Shown here: in pieces, positions 35,145-43,610 of the stretch
Layout of the letters: every line of letters starts with the position of its first letter
How positions within the stretch are numbered: the stretch's first letter is position 1
Source: Streptomyces sp. NRRL S-337
Lineage (GTDB): Bacteria > Actinomycetota > Actinomycetes > Streptomycetales > Streptomycetaceae
Direction of reading: 5' to 3'
Assembly (NCBI RefSeq): GCF_000720175.1
Contig: NZ_JOIX01000026.1
Coordinates: forward strand, 1 to 64,000
DNA: 64,000 nt
Notes under the pieces: generated by a model
The model's database searches: none
Told to the model about the DNA's origin: nothing
What the model saw: the letters and a program-made list of their open reading frames with translations, nothing else
Translations under genes and position numbers: made by a program

Positions 35145-36216
35145 CGAGCACGCCGGCGACCCGCGGGCAGCCGCCGGCCGGCCCCGGCCCCCGACGATCC
35201 GCGGCGTCGCCGAACGCGCCGGCGTCTCCAAATCGCTGGTCTCGCTCGTCCTCCAGGGCTCACCGCGGGTCAGCGACACCAAGCGGCGGGCCGTCCTGGA
35301 CGCCATCGACGAGCTCGGCTACCGGCCCAACGCCGCCGCCCGCAGCCTCGTCGCACGCCGCACCCACACCGTCGGCGTCCTGCTCAACGACCTGCGCAAC
35401 CCCTGGTTCGTCGACCTCCTCGACGGCCTGAACTCGGTCCTCCACGCCCACGGCCTGCGCATACTGATGGCCGACGGCCGGCTCGACCGGCGCACCGGCC
35501 AGGACGTCGCCCGCACCTTCCAGGAACTACGGGTCGACGGCCTCGTCGTCGTCGGCACCCTCCCCGACACCGACGGCCTCGCCGAGGTCGCCGAGCGGCT
35601 GCCCACCGTCATCGCGGGCAACCACGAACCCCGGCTCCCGCACGTCGACATCGTCGCCAACGACGACGAACGCGGCGCCCGGCTCGCCACCGAGCACCTG
35701 ATCTCCCTCGGCCACCGGCGGATCGCCCACATCGCCGGCCGCGGCGTGGTCGGCGCACTGCGCCGCCGCGGATTCGAGGCCGCCGTCCGCGCCCACGGCC
35801 TCCACACCGCCGCCGTCGTCGAGAACGCCGACGGCACGGAGGAGGGCGGCTACCGCGCCGCCGTACGCCTCCTCAACCCCGCACGCCGCACCGAACGCCC
35901 CACCGCCGTCTTCGCGTTCAACGACATCTCCTGCGTCGGCGCCCTCTCCGCCGCCCAGGAACTCGGGCTGACCGTCCCCGTCGACCTCTCCCTCGTCGGC
36001 TACGACAACACCTACCTCGCCCGCATCCGCCACCTCTGGCTGACCTCGGTCAACAACGCCAGCCACGACGTCGGCCGGCGGGCCGCCCGCTGCCTCCTGG
36101 ACCGCATGGCGAACCAGGACACACCGGCCGGCGGCACGCACCCGCCGGCGGACCACCAACTCGTCGCCCCGGAACTGGAGATCAGAGGGTCCACCGCGCC
36201 GCCCGGAGCCGCCTAG
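35131..36216 (+). CDS. LacI-family transcriptional repressor
   Basis: The 361-residue protein has an N-terminal HTH (TIRGVAERAGVSKSLVSLVL, then hinge helix YRPNAAARSLVARRT) and a periplasmic-binding-protein-like effector domain (~80-340) with the usual HRRIAHIAG and AVFAFNDISCVGAL motifs. ATG 35131 is preferred to 35113 because an AGGA element precedes it and the operator geometry fits. It is divergent from the inositol-dehydrogenase-like gene, and two copies of one operator bracket the promoters, so local repression and autoregulation, perhaps with looping, are expected. The inducer is probably a polyol or sugar derivative (inference). Confidence 0.88.
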   Translation: MERSNEHAGDPRAAAGRPRPPTIRGVAERAGVSKSLVSLVLQGSPRVSDTKRRAVLDAIDELGYRPNAAARSLVARRTHTVGVLLNDLRNPWFVDLLDGLNSVLHAHGLRILMADGRLDRRTGQDVARTFQELRVDGLVVVGTLPDTDGLAEVAERLPTVIAGNHEPRLPHVDIVANDDERGARLATEHLISLGHRRIAHIAGRGVVGALRRRGFEAAVRAHGLHTAAVVENADGTEEGGYRAAVRLLNPARRTERPTAVFAFNDISCVGALSAAQELGLTVPVDLSLVGYDNTYLARIRHLWLTSVNNASHDVGRRAARCLLDRMANQDTPAGGTHPPADHQLVAPELEIRGSTAPPGAA

Positions 36217-36236
36217 CACCCGGACACGTCACCGCT

Positions 36237-36270
36237 GCTCACGGCACGCCACGAACGCTCACGGCACGCC
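36237..36270. repeat. 14-bp direct repeat, period 20, between lacI and panE-like genes
   Basis: GCTCACGGCACGCC occurs at 36237-36250 and 36257-36270. The 66-bp convergent gap has no clear hairpin terminator apart from these repeats. Confidence 0.8.
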
Positions 36271-36282
36271 GCCGGCGCCCCC

Positions 36283-37233
36283 CTACGCCTGCTGCCCGGC
36301 CCGCAGCTCGCGGTCCACCGCCCGCAGCAGCACCAGCAGCATCCGGTTCAACGGCGTCGCGATGCCGTGCCGTTCAGCCGCCCGCACCACCGCGCCGGTG
36401 AGGTACTCGTGCTCCAGCGGACGGCCCGCCAGCCGGTCGTACAGCATCGACGAACCACCGTCCGGCGGCGCGTGCGCGTACAGCTCCAGCGTCCGCGCGA
36501 TGTCCGCCTCGCCGATGTCCGCCCCCTCCGCGCGGGCCACGGCCGCCGCCTCCCACAGCAGATCGCGGCTGAGCTCCGCCATCTCCGGATCCGCGAAGAC
36601 GCCGATCCGCTGCTGGAGCAGCGCCGTGAGCGGATTCGCCGCGAGGTTCGTGAACAGCTTGCGCCAGACCGCCGTGGTGAAGTCCGGCACCGGATGCACC
36701 CGCAGCCCCGTACCGGCCAGCAGTGCGGCGAACCGGTCCGCCAACGGGCCCTCGGGAACGTGCAATTCACTGGCGACGTGGTGCCGGACCCGCCCGGGCG
36801 CGATGCGCTCCGCGGAGATGTAGACCACGGTCGGCAGGATCGCGGTCCCCGGAGGAACCAGCGGCACCACCCGCGCCTCCTGGTCGAGGCCGTTCTGCAG
36901 CACGGCGACGGCGGTGTCCGGGCCGCACAGCCGCCGCAGCCAGCCCTCGGCGCTCGCGGTGTCCTGCGCCTTGGTGGTCAGCAGCACCCAGTCGACCGGC
37001 GCCACCCGCGCCGGATCGGTGATGATCCGCACCGGCGCGGTCCGGACCTCGCCGCCGCTCTCGACGGCGAGGTCGCGCAACGGACTGCGGACGCACAGCG
37101 TGACGTCCAGACCCGCCCACCGGGCGAGGGCGGCGACGTACCCGCCGATCGCACCGGCCCCGATCACCGCGACCCGCGCGGGCGCGGCGGCGGCCCGGTC
37201 CGGCGCGGCGGCGGCCTGGGGTGTCTGGGCCAT
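36283..37233 (-). CDS. Ketopantoate reductase-like NADP-dependent oxidoreductase (ApbA/PanE family)
   Basis: The 316-residue protein has the Rossmann fingerprint VAVIGAGAIGGYVAALA (residues 21-37). The conserved VLLTTKAQDT Lys and AVLQNGLDQE segments follow, then the C-terminal helical domain with WRKLFTNLAANPLTAL, where Lys/Asn act in substrate binding. This family reduces 2-dehydropantoate or related 2-oxo acids with NADPH. No pantothenate genes are nearby, so the substrate may differ. A TACGAT box lies 6 nt before ATG 37233 and only a cramped GAGG is present, suggesting a leaderless message. It is downstream of a small HTH gene on the same strand. Confidence 0.8.
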   Translation of the reverse strand: MAQTPQAAAAPDRAAAAPARVAVIGAGAIGGYVAALARWAGLDVTLCVRSPLRDLAVESGGEVRTAPVRIITDPARVAPVDWVLLTTKAQDTASAEGWLRRLCGPDTAVAVLQNGLDQEARVVPLVPPGTAILPTVVYISAERIAPGRVRHHVASELHVPEGPLADRFAALLAGTGLRVHPVPDFTTAVWRKLFTNLAANPLTALLQQRIGVFADPEMAELSRDLLWEAAAVARAEGADIGEADIARTLELYAHAPPDGGSSMLYDRLAGRPLEHEYLTGAVVRAAERHGIATPLNRMLLVLLRAVDRELRAGQQA

Positions 37234-37239
37234 ACCTCG

Positions 37240-37245
37240 ATCGTA
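37240..37245 (-). promoter_or_regulatory. -10 box for leaderless panE-like transcript
   Basis: Read on the minus strand, TACGAT is followed by CGAGGT (6 nt) and ATG 37233. This spacing puts the transcription start at the start codon. Confidence 0.45.
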
Positions 37246-37320
37246 GCCACGCGGCCGGGTGTCGCGGGGGACCTCTGCCGGTAGCCGGCCGACGCGCCCG
37301 TACCGCTTCGGGTGGCTCCA

Positions 37321-37512
37321 CTACCGGCCGCGTCGGCCCGGCCGCTGCGCCACCCACGTTCTGACCGTGTCCGCGAACCAGTACGGTTTCCCGCCCTCCA
37401 CCAGATCCGGTTCGGGCAGCAACCCGTGCTTGCGGTACGAGCGCACGGTGTCCGGCTGCACCTGGATGTGTGCCGCGATCTCCTTGTACGACCAGAGCCT
37501 GCGGTCGGTCAT
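37321..37512 (-). CDS. Small MerR/AlpA-like helix-turn-helix protein
   Basis: The 63-residue protein starts at ATG 37512 with an ideal GGAGGTGG. It consists almost wholly of a winged HTH: LWSYKEIAAHIQVQPDTVRSYRKHGLLPEPD, a turn, and the wing KPYWFADTVRTWVAQRPG. It lacks an effector domain. Related proteins are excisionase/AlpA-type regulators or accessory DNA-binding factors. About 190 bp upstream lie three 41-bp iterons with a CACATGTG palindrome (37704-37826), a plausible but unproven target. The downstream neighbour on the same strand is the PanE-like gene. Confidence 0.8.
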   Translation of the reverse strand: MTDRRLWSYKEIAAHIQVQPDTVRSYRKHGLLPEPDLVEGGKPYWFADTVRTWVAQRPGRRGR

Positions 37513-37703
37513 CTCTGCCACCTCCTGAGCGCCGCACGCAGGGCCGGCCCGGGGCGAGCCGGCCGGAGCCGCGCACGGCCTGGTGATCACTGAGCCTGTG
37601 CCTGGACAACGACACTCGGTGACCACCGGCGAGGGCCTGTCGAACGGTTGTGACCGAAGGACCGGGGAACTGTGACAGCCGTGACGCACGCCGTACTTCT
37701 GTG

Positions 37704-37826
37704 TGCACATGTGACGGGAGGGAGATACCGGAGATACGCCGTAGTGCACATGTGACGGGAGGGAGATACCGGAGATACGCCGTAGTGCACATGTGACGGG
37801 AGGGAGATACCGGAGATCCGTCGTAC
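37704..37826. repeat. 41-bp iterons x3
   Basis: Three exact-length 41-bp direct repeats begin at 37704, 37745 and 37786. The first two are identical; the third diverges only in its last ~10 bp. Each contains TGCACATGTGAC (core CACATGTG palindrome) and two GGAGATAC blocks 9 bp apart. They lie between the small HTH gene (start 37512) and the sugar-porter stop (37876). A CCGTACTTCT-like element flanks the array on both sides (37691 and 37822). Confidence 0.9.
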
Positions 37827-37875
37827 TTCTGGGTGCGTCCCATGGGGGCTGCACCCATGGTTCTCCGCTCGCCCC

Positions 37876-39288
37876 CTACTCGCCCGCCGCCCTCCGCAGC
37901 TCGTGCTCAAGGTCCTCCAGGGCCAGCCCCTTCGTCTCCGGTGCGTAACGCCGGCAGAAGACCCACGACAGCACGCACATCGCCCCGAAGAACCAGAACG
38001 TGCTGCTCGCCCCGACCGCGTCCAGCAGTACCGGGAAGACCAGCGCCACCGCGAAGTTGACCATCCACATCACGAACACCGCGGCGCCCATGGCCAGTCC
38101 GCGCACCCTCAGCGGGAACATCTCGGCGAGCAGCAACCACACCCCGGTGTTCAGGGTCGCCTGCATGAACGCCATGTACAGCACCATCAGCCCCAGAACC
38201 AGCACGCTGACGGCCGGCGAGTGCGGGAGGTGGAAGGACGCTCCCAGCAGCGCGAGCGCCACCGTCATCCCCGCCAGCCCGCACAGCAGCAGGGGGCGCC
38301 GGCCGACCCGGTCGATCAGGGACATCCCGATCGCCGTGGCCACTACGGAGACGACCCCGACAGCGATCGTGGCCGTAATGGCGGCGCCGGTGCCCAGACC
38401 GGTCGAGGCCAGGATCTTCGGCGCGAAGTACACCACCGCGTTGACGCCGGTGATCTGCTGCACCGCCGCCAGCCCGATGCCGACCAGCAGCAGCCGCCGC
38501 ACCCACGGCGTACGCAGCTCCTGCCAGGCGCCGCGCCGGGCGTCCGCCTCCAGACTGCGGGCGTGGTCGATCCGGGCCAGCTCGGCGGGTACGTCCGCGG
38601 CCGGCAGCGTACGGCCCAGCACCCGCGCCGCGTCCGCCTGCCGCCCCCTGCTGATGTACCAGCGCGGCGTGTCGGGCAGGAAGAACAACCCGGCGAACAG
38701 CGCCACCGCGGGCAGCGCGGCGAGCCCCAGCATCCAACGCCAGGCCGCCCACTGCGCCAGCACCGCGTTCAGGAGATAGGCGAGCAACTGCCCGCTGACG
38801 ATCATGAGGGAGTTGAACGAGACCAGCCGACCCCGGATGCGTGGAGGCGCGATCTCGGACAGATACAGCGGGGTGATCACGGAGGCACTGCCGACGGCCA
38901 GCCCCAGCACGAACCGCGCCACCGTCATGAACGGCACCGTGGGCGAGAGCGCGACGGCCACCGCACCCCCGATGAACACCGCACCGGCCCACAGCAGCGC
39001 ATCGCGCCGACCCAGCGCATCGGACATCCGCCCGCCGATCAGCGAACCGAACGCGGCACCGATCAACAGGGCGCTGGTGATGACCCCCTCACCCAGCGAC
39101 GTCAGACCGAAATGCGCCTCCATGAAGGGCAGCGCGCCGGAGATCACCCCGGTGTCGTAGCCGAACAGGGCGCCCCCGAGGGCGGCGATGGCGGCGATGC
39201 CCACGATGAAGCGCCGGGCGTTCCCGTCCCGCGCGGCAGGACGCTGACCGGCGGACGCCACCTGGCTGGTCGGAACACCCATCGTCAT
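37876..39288 (-). CDS. MFS sugar porter, probable polyol/inositol importer
   Basis: The 470-residue protein has 12 predicted helices and sugar-porter motifs: GYDTGVISGALPF in TM1, GRMSDALGRRDALL after TM2, PRWYISRGR and DRVGRRPLLL in the second half, QQITGVNAVVYFAPKI in TM7, and the terminal PETKGLALEDLE. These are the XylE/IolT features of proton-linked sugar or inositol importers. ATG 39288 is preferred; the longer open frame upstream is Arg/Gly-rich and not protein-like. It follows an inositol-dehydrogenase-like gene on the same strand. The inositol context supports, but does not prove, inositol as substrate. Confidence 0.88.
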   Translation of the reverse strand: MTMGVPTSQVASAGQRPAARDGNARRFIVGIAAIAALGGALFGYDTGVISGALPFMEAHFGLTSLGEGVITSALLIGAAFGSLIGGRMSDALGRRDALLWAGAVFIGGAVAVALSPTVPFMTVARFVLGLAVGSASVITPLYLSEIAPPRIRGRLVSFNSLMIVSGQLLAYLLNAVLAQWAAWRWMLGLAALPAVALFAGLFFLPDTPRWYISRGRQADAARVLGRTLPAADVPAELARIDHARSLEADARRGAWQELRTPWVRRLLLVGIGLAAVQQITGVNAVVYFAPKILASTGLGTGAAITATIAVGVVSVVATAIGMSLIDRVGRRPLLLCGLAGMTVALALLGASFHLPHSPAVSVLVLGLMVLYMAFMQATLNTGVWLLLAEMFPLRVRGLAMGAAVFVMWMVNFAVALVFPVLLDAVGASSTFWFFGAMCVLSWVFCRRYAPETKGLALEDLEHELRRAAGE

Positions 39289-39528
39289 CCCCGCCACGCC
39301 GCGGAGGCCGCCCGCACCGCGGAGGCCGCCCGTCCGGCGGCCCCGGCGACGGGAACCGGCTCCCCCTGATCCGCCGCCCGTATGAGCCGAAACGGAACGG
39401 GCACGACACGCGCGACGGACACGGGCGCGACAGACATGAGAAGGGGGCCTTTCGGTACGGGTCCGGATGACGGGCACCGGGACGGGTGCGGCGGGTATGG
39501 GGGCGCAGGGGCGGGCCGGGCGGTACGA

Positions 39529-39591
39529 GTACGACTGCGGCTGACGGCTGTACGTCTGCGGCCGACGGCTGTACGTCTGCGGCCGACGGCT
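39529..39591. repeat. 21-bp tandem repeat x3
   Basis: Three 21-bp units (GTACGTCTGCGGCCGACGGC plus T; the first has three changes) run right up to the stop codon of the dehydrogenase gene at 39591. The other part of the 302-bp gap (39289-39528) shows no gene or hairpin I can support. Confidence 0.9.
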
Positions 39592-40628
39592 CAGCGATAC
39601 ATCGCCGGCCGCTCGACCAGCTCCACCGTGACGCGCTCACCGGTGGCCTGGGCGCGTACCCCGGCCTCGCAGACCGCGGCCGCGGCATAGCCGTCCCAGC
39701 AACTGGGGCCCTCGACCTCGCCGCGCCGGGTCGCGTTCACCCAGAGCTGCACCTGCCGGTCGTACGCGTCCTCGAAGCGCTCCACGAAACCGGGCGGAAT
39801 GGCGCCGCCCCAGCGGCCCGCGGTGTTGCTGAAGACGCCGCGGTCGTCACCGATCCGGGCGGTGCCGCCCTCGCAGACCGCTTCGCAGCTGACCTGGTAG
39901 CCGAAACCGCAGTTGACGAAGATCTCGGTGTCCACGACCTGGCCGCCCGCGGTCTCGAAGAGGACCAGCTGCGGGTCGCTGAGCCCCTCGGGCGCGTTCC
40001 CGGTGGGGGCAGGGCGCAGCACGCGTACGGCGGTGATCTCGTCGTCCAGCAGCCAGCGCGTCACATCGATCTCGTGCACCACCGAGTCATTGATCATCAT
40101 CGCGTTGGTGAAGCCGGGCGGCGTGTCCGCATTCCGATGCCGGTTGTGCAACATCAACGGGCGCCCGTAAGTCTCTTGCCCGAGAAGGGACTTGAGGCTC
40201 CGATAGTCCGCATCGTAACGACGCATGAAGCCCACCTGTACGCGGCGGTGCCCCAGCGCCTGCTCGGCCTCCAGCACGCGCAGCGCGGACGCGGCGTCCG
40301 GCGTCAGCGGCTTCTCGCACAGCACGGGCAGATCGCGCGCGAACGCCTCCAGCAGCGCCGCCTCGTGCGCGGGGCCGGGCGAGGCGATCAGCACGGCATC
40401 GACGGCCGGGTCGTCCATGGCGGCGGCGGGATCGGTGTACGCGGTGCAGCCCTCGATGCCGTCCGCCAGATGCTTCACCCGCGCCGCGTCGATGTCCGCC
40501 ACCGCCGCCACCCGGGCCCCACTGATCACCTCATTGATCCGCCGCACATGGTCCGCCCCCATCCGCCCGGTACCGATGACCGCCACCCCGAGCGTCCCAC
40601 GGGACCCCACGCCACTTCGCTCACTCAT
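39591..40628 (-). CDS. iolG: Gfo/Idh/MocA oxidoreductase, inositol 2-dehydrogenase (IolG-type)
   Basis: The 345-residue protein starts at ATG 40628 with GGAGGACAGG just upstream; an earlier Met-Gly repeat in the open frame is not translated-looking. The Rossmann fingerprint is [17 protein letters not shown], and the family motif [10 protein letters not shown] carries the catalytic Lys. [12 protein letters not shown] and [15 protein letters not shown] provide the active-site Asp/His. It oxidises myo-inositol (or an isomer) to scyllo-inosose with NAD in the family. Upstream on the same strand is the IolE-like dehydratase, the next step; downstream is the importer. Confidence 0.87.
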   Translation of the reverse strand: MSERSGVGSRGTLGVAVIGTGRMGADHVRRINEVISGARVAAVADIDAARVKHLADGIEGCTAYTDPAAAMDDPAVDAVLIASPGPAHEAALLEAFARDLPVLCEKPLTPDAASALRVLEAEQALGHRRVQVGFMRRYDADYRSLKSLLGQETYGRPLMLHNRHRNADTPPGFTNAMMINDSVVHEIDVTRWLLDDEITAVRVLRPAPTGNAPEGLSDPQLVLFETAGGQVVDTEIFVNCGFGYQVSCEAVCEGGTARIGDDRGVFSNTAGRWGGAIPPGFVERFEDAYDRQVQLWVNATRRGEVEGPSCWDGYAAAAVCEAGVRAQATGERVTVELVERPAMYR

Positions 40629-40971
40629 CCTGTCCTCCATACCGCCCTCCATGCCGCCGCCCATGCCGCCATCCATGTCGTCCTCAACTCCTCAATCCCG
40701 CAATTTCCGCAGTCTCTTCTGTCTGCTGCTGGTTGCCGCCGATCGCCGCTGGTTACCGCCGTTTTCTGCACTGCCTGCCCGAGGCGCCGCCCCGGCGCGC
40801 GAGAACCCCCTGGCGCCCGCACCCTGACATCCGCTGACATCCACTGGCGCCTGGTGCACTACAGATTGTGAATGTAGCCTGGGAACTGATTACTCTCCGT
40901 GTTCGTTGCCGGAAAAGAAGGAGGCACGCAAGGCCAAGGCAGCAAGGCCGCCAAGGCAGCAAGGTCGAGGA

Positions 40972-40987
40972 GGCGGGCTGGCCCGCC
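40972..40987 (-). terminator. Hairpin after the IolE-like gene, and content of the 403-bp gap
   Basis: GGCGGG-CTGG-CCCGCC forms a short stable hairpin 45 bp past the IolE-like stop (minus strand). The rest of the 40629-41031 gap contains an AAGGCAGCAAGG direct repeat (40929-40965). There is also an AT-richer patch at 40855-40915 with CTACA-N9-TGTAG, which looks like the iolG promoter/operator, and a GCTGGTT-CCGCCG duplication near 40731. Confidence 0.55.
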
Positions 40988-41031
40988 CCCCGCCACGCCG
41001 GCCGTCGGCCCGGTGTCGGCGGCTCGCACCG

Positions 41032-41952
41032 TCAGGCGCCGCAGGAGCGCAGGAAGCGGCGGGTGCGTTCGGCGATGGGGAACGGGCGGTCGGGCGGGCA
41101 GGGGTACATGTCCTGCTCGACGATGGCGAAGAGGTCGACGTTGAGCGCCTGCGCGGCTTCCAGGACGGGCGGCAGCGCGGGCACGCCGAGCGGCGGTTCG
41201 CACATCACGCCCTGCTGGACGGCCGGGCCGAAGGGTGTGCCCTTGGCGACGACGTCGCTGAGGATGTCCGGGTCGACCTGCTTGAGGTGCAAGTATCCGA
41301 TCCGTTCGCCGTAGGTGCGGATCAGCTTGACGCTGTCGCCGCCGCAGTAGGCGTAGTGGCCGGTGTCCAGGCACAGGTTGACCAGGTCGGAGTCGGTGAC
41401 GTGGAGGAAGCGCTCGACGTGCTCCTCGGTGTCGATGTGGGTGTCGGCGTGCGGGTGGACGACGATGTCGAGCCCGAACTCGTCACGCACCCGCTTGCCC
41501 AGGCGCTCCATGCCCGTCGTCAGGTGCTTCCACTGCTCGACGGTGAGCTCGCGCGGTTCGAGTTCCTCGGCGGTCTTGTCGTCCCGCCAGAAGGACGGGA
41601 TGACGACGAGGTGCCGGGCGCCCATGGCCTGGGTGAGGGTGGCGACCTCGGAGACGTGGGCCCAGGTCTTGTCCCATACGGACGGGCCGTGGTGCAGGGA
41701 AGTGAAGATCGTGCCGGCTGAGACCTTGAGGTTGCGGCGGGCGACCTCGTCGCGGAGGACGGCGGGGTCGGTGGGCAGGTAGCCGTACGGGCCGAGTTCG
41801 ATCCACTCGTAGCCGGCCTCGGCGACCTCGTCGAGGAAGCGTTGCCAGGGCACTTGTTGGTCGTCGTCGGGGAACCAGACTCCCCACGAGTCGGGGGCCG
41901 AACCGATGCGGAGGCGGTCCAGGACGGGCGGGGCGGCATGGCGTGCGGGCAT
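41032..41952 (-). CDS. IolE/IolI-like TIM-barrel enzyme (probable 2-keto-inositol dehydratase)
   Basis: The 306-residue protein starts at ATG 41952 after GAGGAGAG. The first strand RIGSAPDSWGVWFPDDDQQVP and EWIELGPYGYLP are typical of inosose dehydratase-like members. Metal ligands are expected in DIVVHPHADTHIDT, LCLDTGHYAYCGGD, GYLHLKQVDP and FAIVEQD, the usual E/D-D-H-E arrangement. In inositol catabolism IolE removes water from 2-keto-myo-inositol. No other iolE candidate is in the operon, so this gene likely fills the step; an IolI/IolH epimerase role is the alternative. It is divergent from iolC. Confidence 0.75.
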   Translation of the reverse strand: MPARHAAPPVLDRLRIGSAPDSWGVWFPDDDQQVPWQRFLDEVAEAGYEWIELGPYGYLPTDPAVLRDEVARRNLKVSAGTIFTSLHHGPSVWDKTWAHVSEVATLTQAMGARHLVVIPSFWRDDKTAEELEPRELTVEQWKHLTTGMERLGKRVRDEFGLDIVVHPHADTHIDTEEHVERFLHVTDSDLVNLCLDTGHYAYCGGDSVKLIRTYGERIGYLHLKQVDPDILSDVVAKGTPFGPAVQQGVMCEPPLGVPALPPVLEAAQALNVDLFAIVEQDMYPCPPDRPFPIAERTRRFLRSCGA

Positions 41953-42055
41953 GCTGCGGCTCTCCTCTCGCCGGTCGGCGGTGACCGGGAAGGCGCGGGG
42001 TGGGGTTGTGGGGCACAGCCTCTCTGCCGCCCCGGGGAGTGTCAAGAGTTCGTCC

Positions 42056-42075
42056 TGACATAAGGACGTAAGGAC
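42056..42075. promoter_or_regulatory. Putative iol operator, IolE-like side
   Basis: TGACATAAGGACGTAAGGAC matches the site at 42167 in 16 of 20 positions and contains TAAGGAC twice, 9 bp apart. A TTGACA box for the minus strand lies just beyond it (42040-42045). Confidence 0.55.
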
Positions 42076-42166
42076 TTGGGGAGGGGGTGGGATGGGTGGG
42101 GTGCCGCGAGGTTCGGGGGTTCGGGGTGGCTGGGTGGGGGGCTTGGTCGGGGTTGAGGGTTCGCTT

Positions 42167-42186
42167 TGACGTCAGAATGTAAGGAC
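42167..42186. promoter_or_regulatory. Putative iol operator, iolC side
   Basis: TGACGTCAGAATGTAAGGAC is the second copy of the element at 42056 and abuts the -35 box at 42193. No GntR/DeoR-type iol repressor gene is present in the window. Confidence 0.55.
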
Positions 42187-42192
42187 AAACTG

Positions 42193-42222
42193 TTGACATG
42201 GTCTGAGGGTCACCGTTAGACC
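42193..42222 (+). promoter_or_regulatory. Promoter of the iolC-mmsA operon
   Basis: TTGACA (42193-42198) and TAGACC (42217-42222) are separated by 18 bp, a good primary-sigma promoter. The predicted leader of about 200 nt contains the 14-bp repeat array. Confidence 0.7.
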
Positions 42223-42253
42223 TTTCCTCGGACGGGAGGGCAGAACCCGGTCC

Positions 42254-42393
42254 TGCTGAGTGGAAACCGCTGAGTGGAAACCCATGAGGGGCAACTGCTG
42301 AGCGGGGGCCGTTGAGCGAAGTCCGTCGGGCGAAAGTCCGTTGGGCGGAAACCGTTGGGCGGAAACCGCTGGTTGGGACCCGTTGAGTGAGGT
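42254..42393. repeat. 14-bp degenerate tandem array x10 in the iolC leader
   Basis: About ten units (mostly 14 bp, one 15, one 13) start at 42254, 42268, 42282, 42296, 42310, 42324, 42339, 42353, 42367 and 42381. A consensus is CGTTGAGCGGAAAC; units 7 and 8 are identical. The array lies wholly between the predicted promoter and the iolC ribosome site. Confidence 0.85.
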
Positions 42394-42427
42394 GCCGGAT
42401 GTGGCGCGCTGACCTGGAGGGGCGTGT

Positions 42428-43420
42428 ATGACCGAGTCGTACGACCTGATCACGATGGGCCGGATCGGGGTGGACATCTATCCGCTGCAGGCCGGTGTGT
42501 CGTTGGCGCAGGTGGAGACGTTCGGGAAGTTCCTGGGGGGCTCGGCCGCGAACGTCGCGGTGGCGGCCGCCCGGCTCGGGCGGCGCAGCGCGGTCATCAG
42601 CCGGACCGGCAAGGACCCGTTCGGGGAGTTCCTGCACCAGGCGCTGCGGGAGTTCGGGGTGGACGACCGGTGGGTGACGCCGGTCGCGGCCTATCCGACG
42701 CCGGTGACCTTCTGCGAGATCTTCCCGCCGGACGACTTCCCCCTGTACTTCTACCGCCGTCCCAAGGCCCCGGACCTCGTCATCCACCCGGAGGAGCTGG
42801 ACCGGGAGGCGATCGCCGCCGCGCGGATCTTCTGGGTCACCGGTACGGGACTGTGTGAGGAGCCGAGCCGCAGCGCCACCCTCGCCGCGCTGGAGGCCCG
42901 CGCCAAGTACGGGCCGACCGTCTTCGACCTCGACTGGCGGCCGATGTTCTGGGGCGGTGAGGGGGGCGCCTCCGGGGACGGCGGGGCGACCGGCGCCGCG
43001 GCGAGGGCCGCCGCCCGGCCGTATTACGAGGCCGCGCTGCGGTACGCCACCGTGGCGGTCGGGAATGTGGACGAGGCCGAGGTCGCCACCGGGCTGCGTG
43101 ATCCCAAGGCGTGTGCGCAGGCGCTGCTGGACATGGGCGTCGAGCTGGCCGTCGTCAAGCAGGGGCCCAAGGGGGTGCTGGCCGTGCACCGGGACGGCCG
43201 GGTCGCCGAGGTGCCGCCCACCCCCGTCGAGGTCGTCAACGGGCTCGGTGCCGGGGACTCGTTCGGCGGGGCGCTGTGCCACGGCCTGCTCTCCGGCTGG
43301 GAGCTGGAGCCGATGATGCGGTACGCGAACGCGGCCGGGGCGATCGTTGCCTCCCGGCTCGCCTGTTCCTCCGCGATGCCCACGCGGGAGGAGGTCGAGG
43401 AGTTCCTCGCCGGCCGGTGA
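42428..43420 (+). CDS. iolC: 5-dehydro-2-deoxygluconokinase (IolC)
   Basis: The 330-residue PfkB-family kinase phosphorylates 2-deoxy-5-keto-gluconate in inositol catabolism. Features: N-terminal MGRIGVDIYPLQAGVSL, the glycine-rich GGSAANVAVAAARLG, and the C-terminal PfkB signature VNGLGAGDSFGGALCHGLL with the catalytic Asp. ATG 42428 follows GGAGGGG. A small Gly/Ala insertion (about 180-195, GGEGGASGDGG) is longer than in typical homologues. First gene of the iol operon. Confidence 0.93.
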   Translation: MTESYDLITMGRIGVDIYPLQAGVSLAQVETFGKFLGGSAANVAVAAARLGRRSAVISRTGKDPFGEFLHQALREFGVDDRWVTPVAAYPTPVTFCEIFPPDDFPLYFYRRPKAPDLVIHPEELDREAIAAARIFWVTGTGLCEEPSRSATLAALEARAKYGPTVFDLDWRPMFWGGEGGASGDGGATGAAARAAARPYYEAALRYATVAVGNVDEAEVATGLRDPKACAQALLDMGVELAVVKQGPKGVLAVHRDGRVAEVPPTPVEVVNGLGAGDSFGGALCHGLLSGWELEPMMRYANAAGAIVASRLACSSAMPTREEVEEFLAGR

Positions 43421-43449
43421 GGTGGGCGCCGCCCGGTGAGCTGGCGGGC

Positions 43450-43595
43450 CCCCGCCTGTTCCCCCCGCCTGTTCCCTCCGCCTGTCCCCCCGCCCGTTCT
43501 CGTCGCTCCTTGCCCCTTTCTCGCTCCACGCCCCGCCGCCCCCGCTGCCTTTCCCCACCCCACCCCTCCCCACCCTGCTCCACCCCCGCCCCCAG
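43450..43595 (+). other. Pyrimidine-rich spacer between iolC and the aldolase gene
   Basis: Nearly 150 bp of the coding strand are C/T with very few purines, with runs such as TTCCCTCCGCCTGTCCCCCC. No hairpin or gene is visible. It may slow or separate translation, or form a purine:pyrimidine triplex structure. Confidence 0.6.
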
Positions 43596-43610
43596 AAGGT
43601 GAGTTGACCC

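Noticed and set aside
37690..37830. CRISPR array
   Set aside because: The 41-bp repeats are directly adjacent with no spacers, and no cas genes are present.
36767..37858. 363-codon minus-strand frame through the 41-bp iterons
   Set aside because: Apparent repeated peptide is just translation of the DNA repeats, and the rest is an out-of-frame shadow of the HTH and PanE-like genes.
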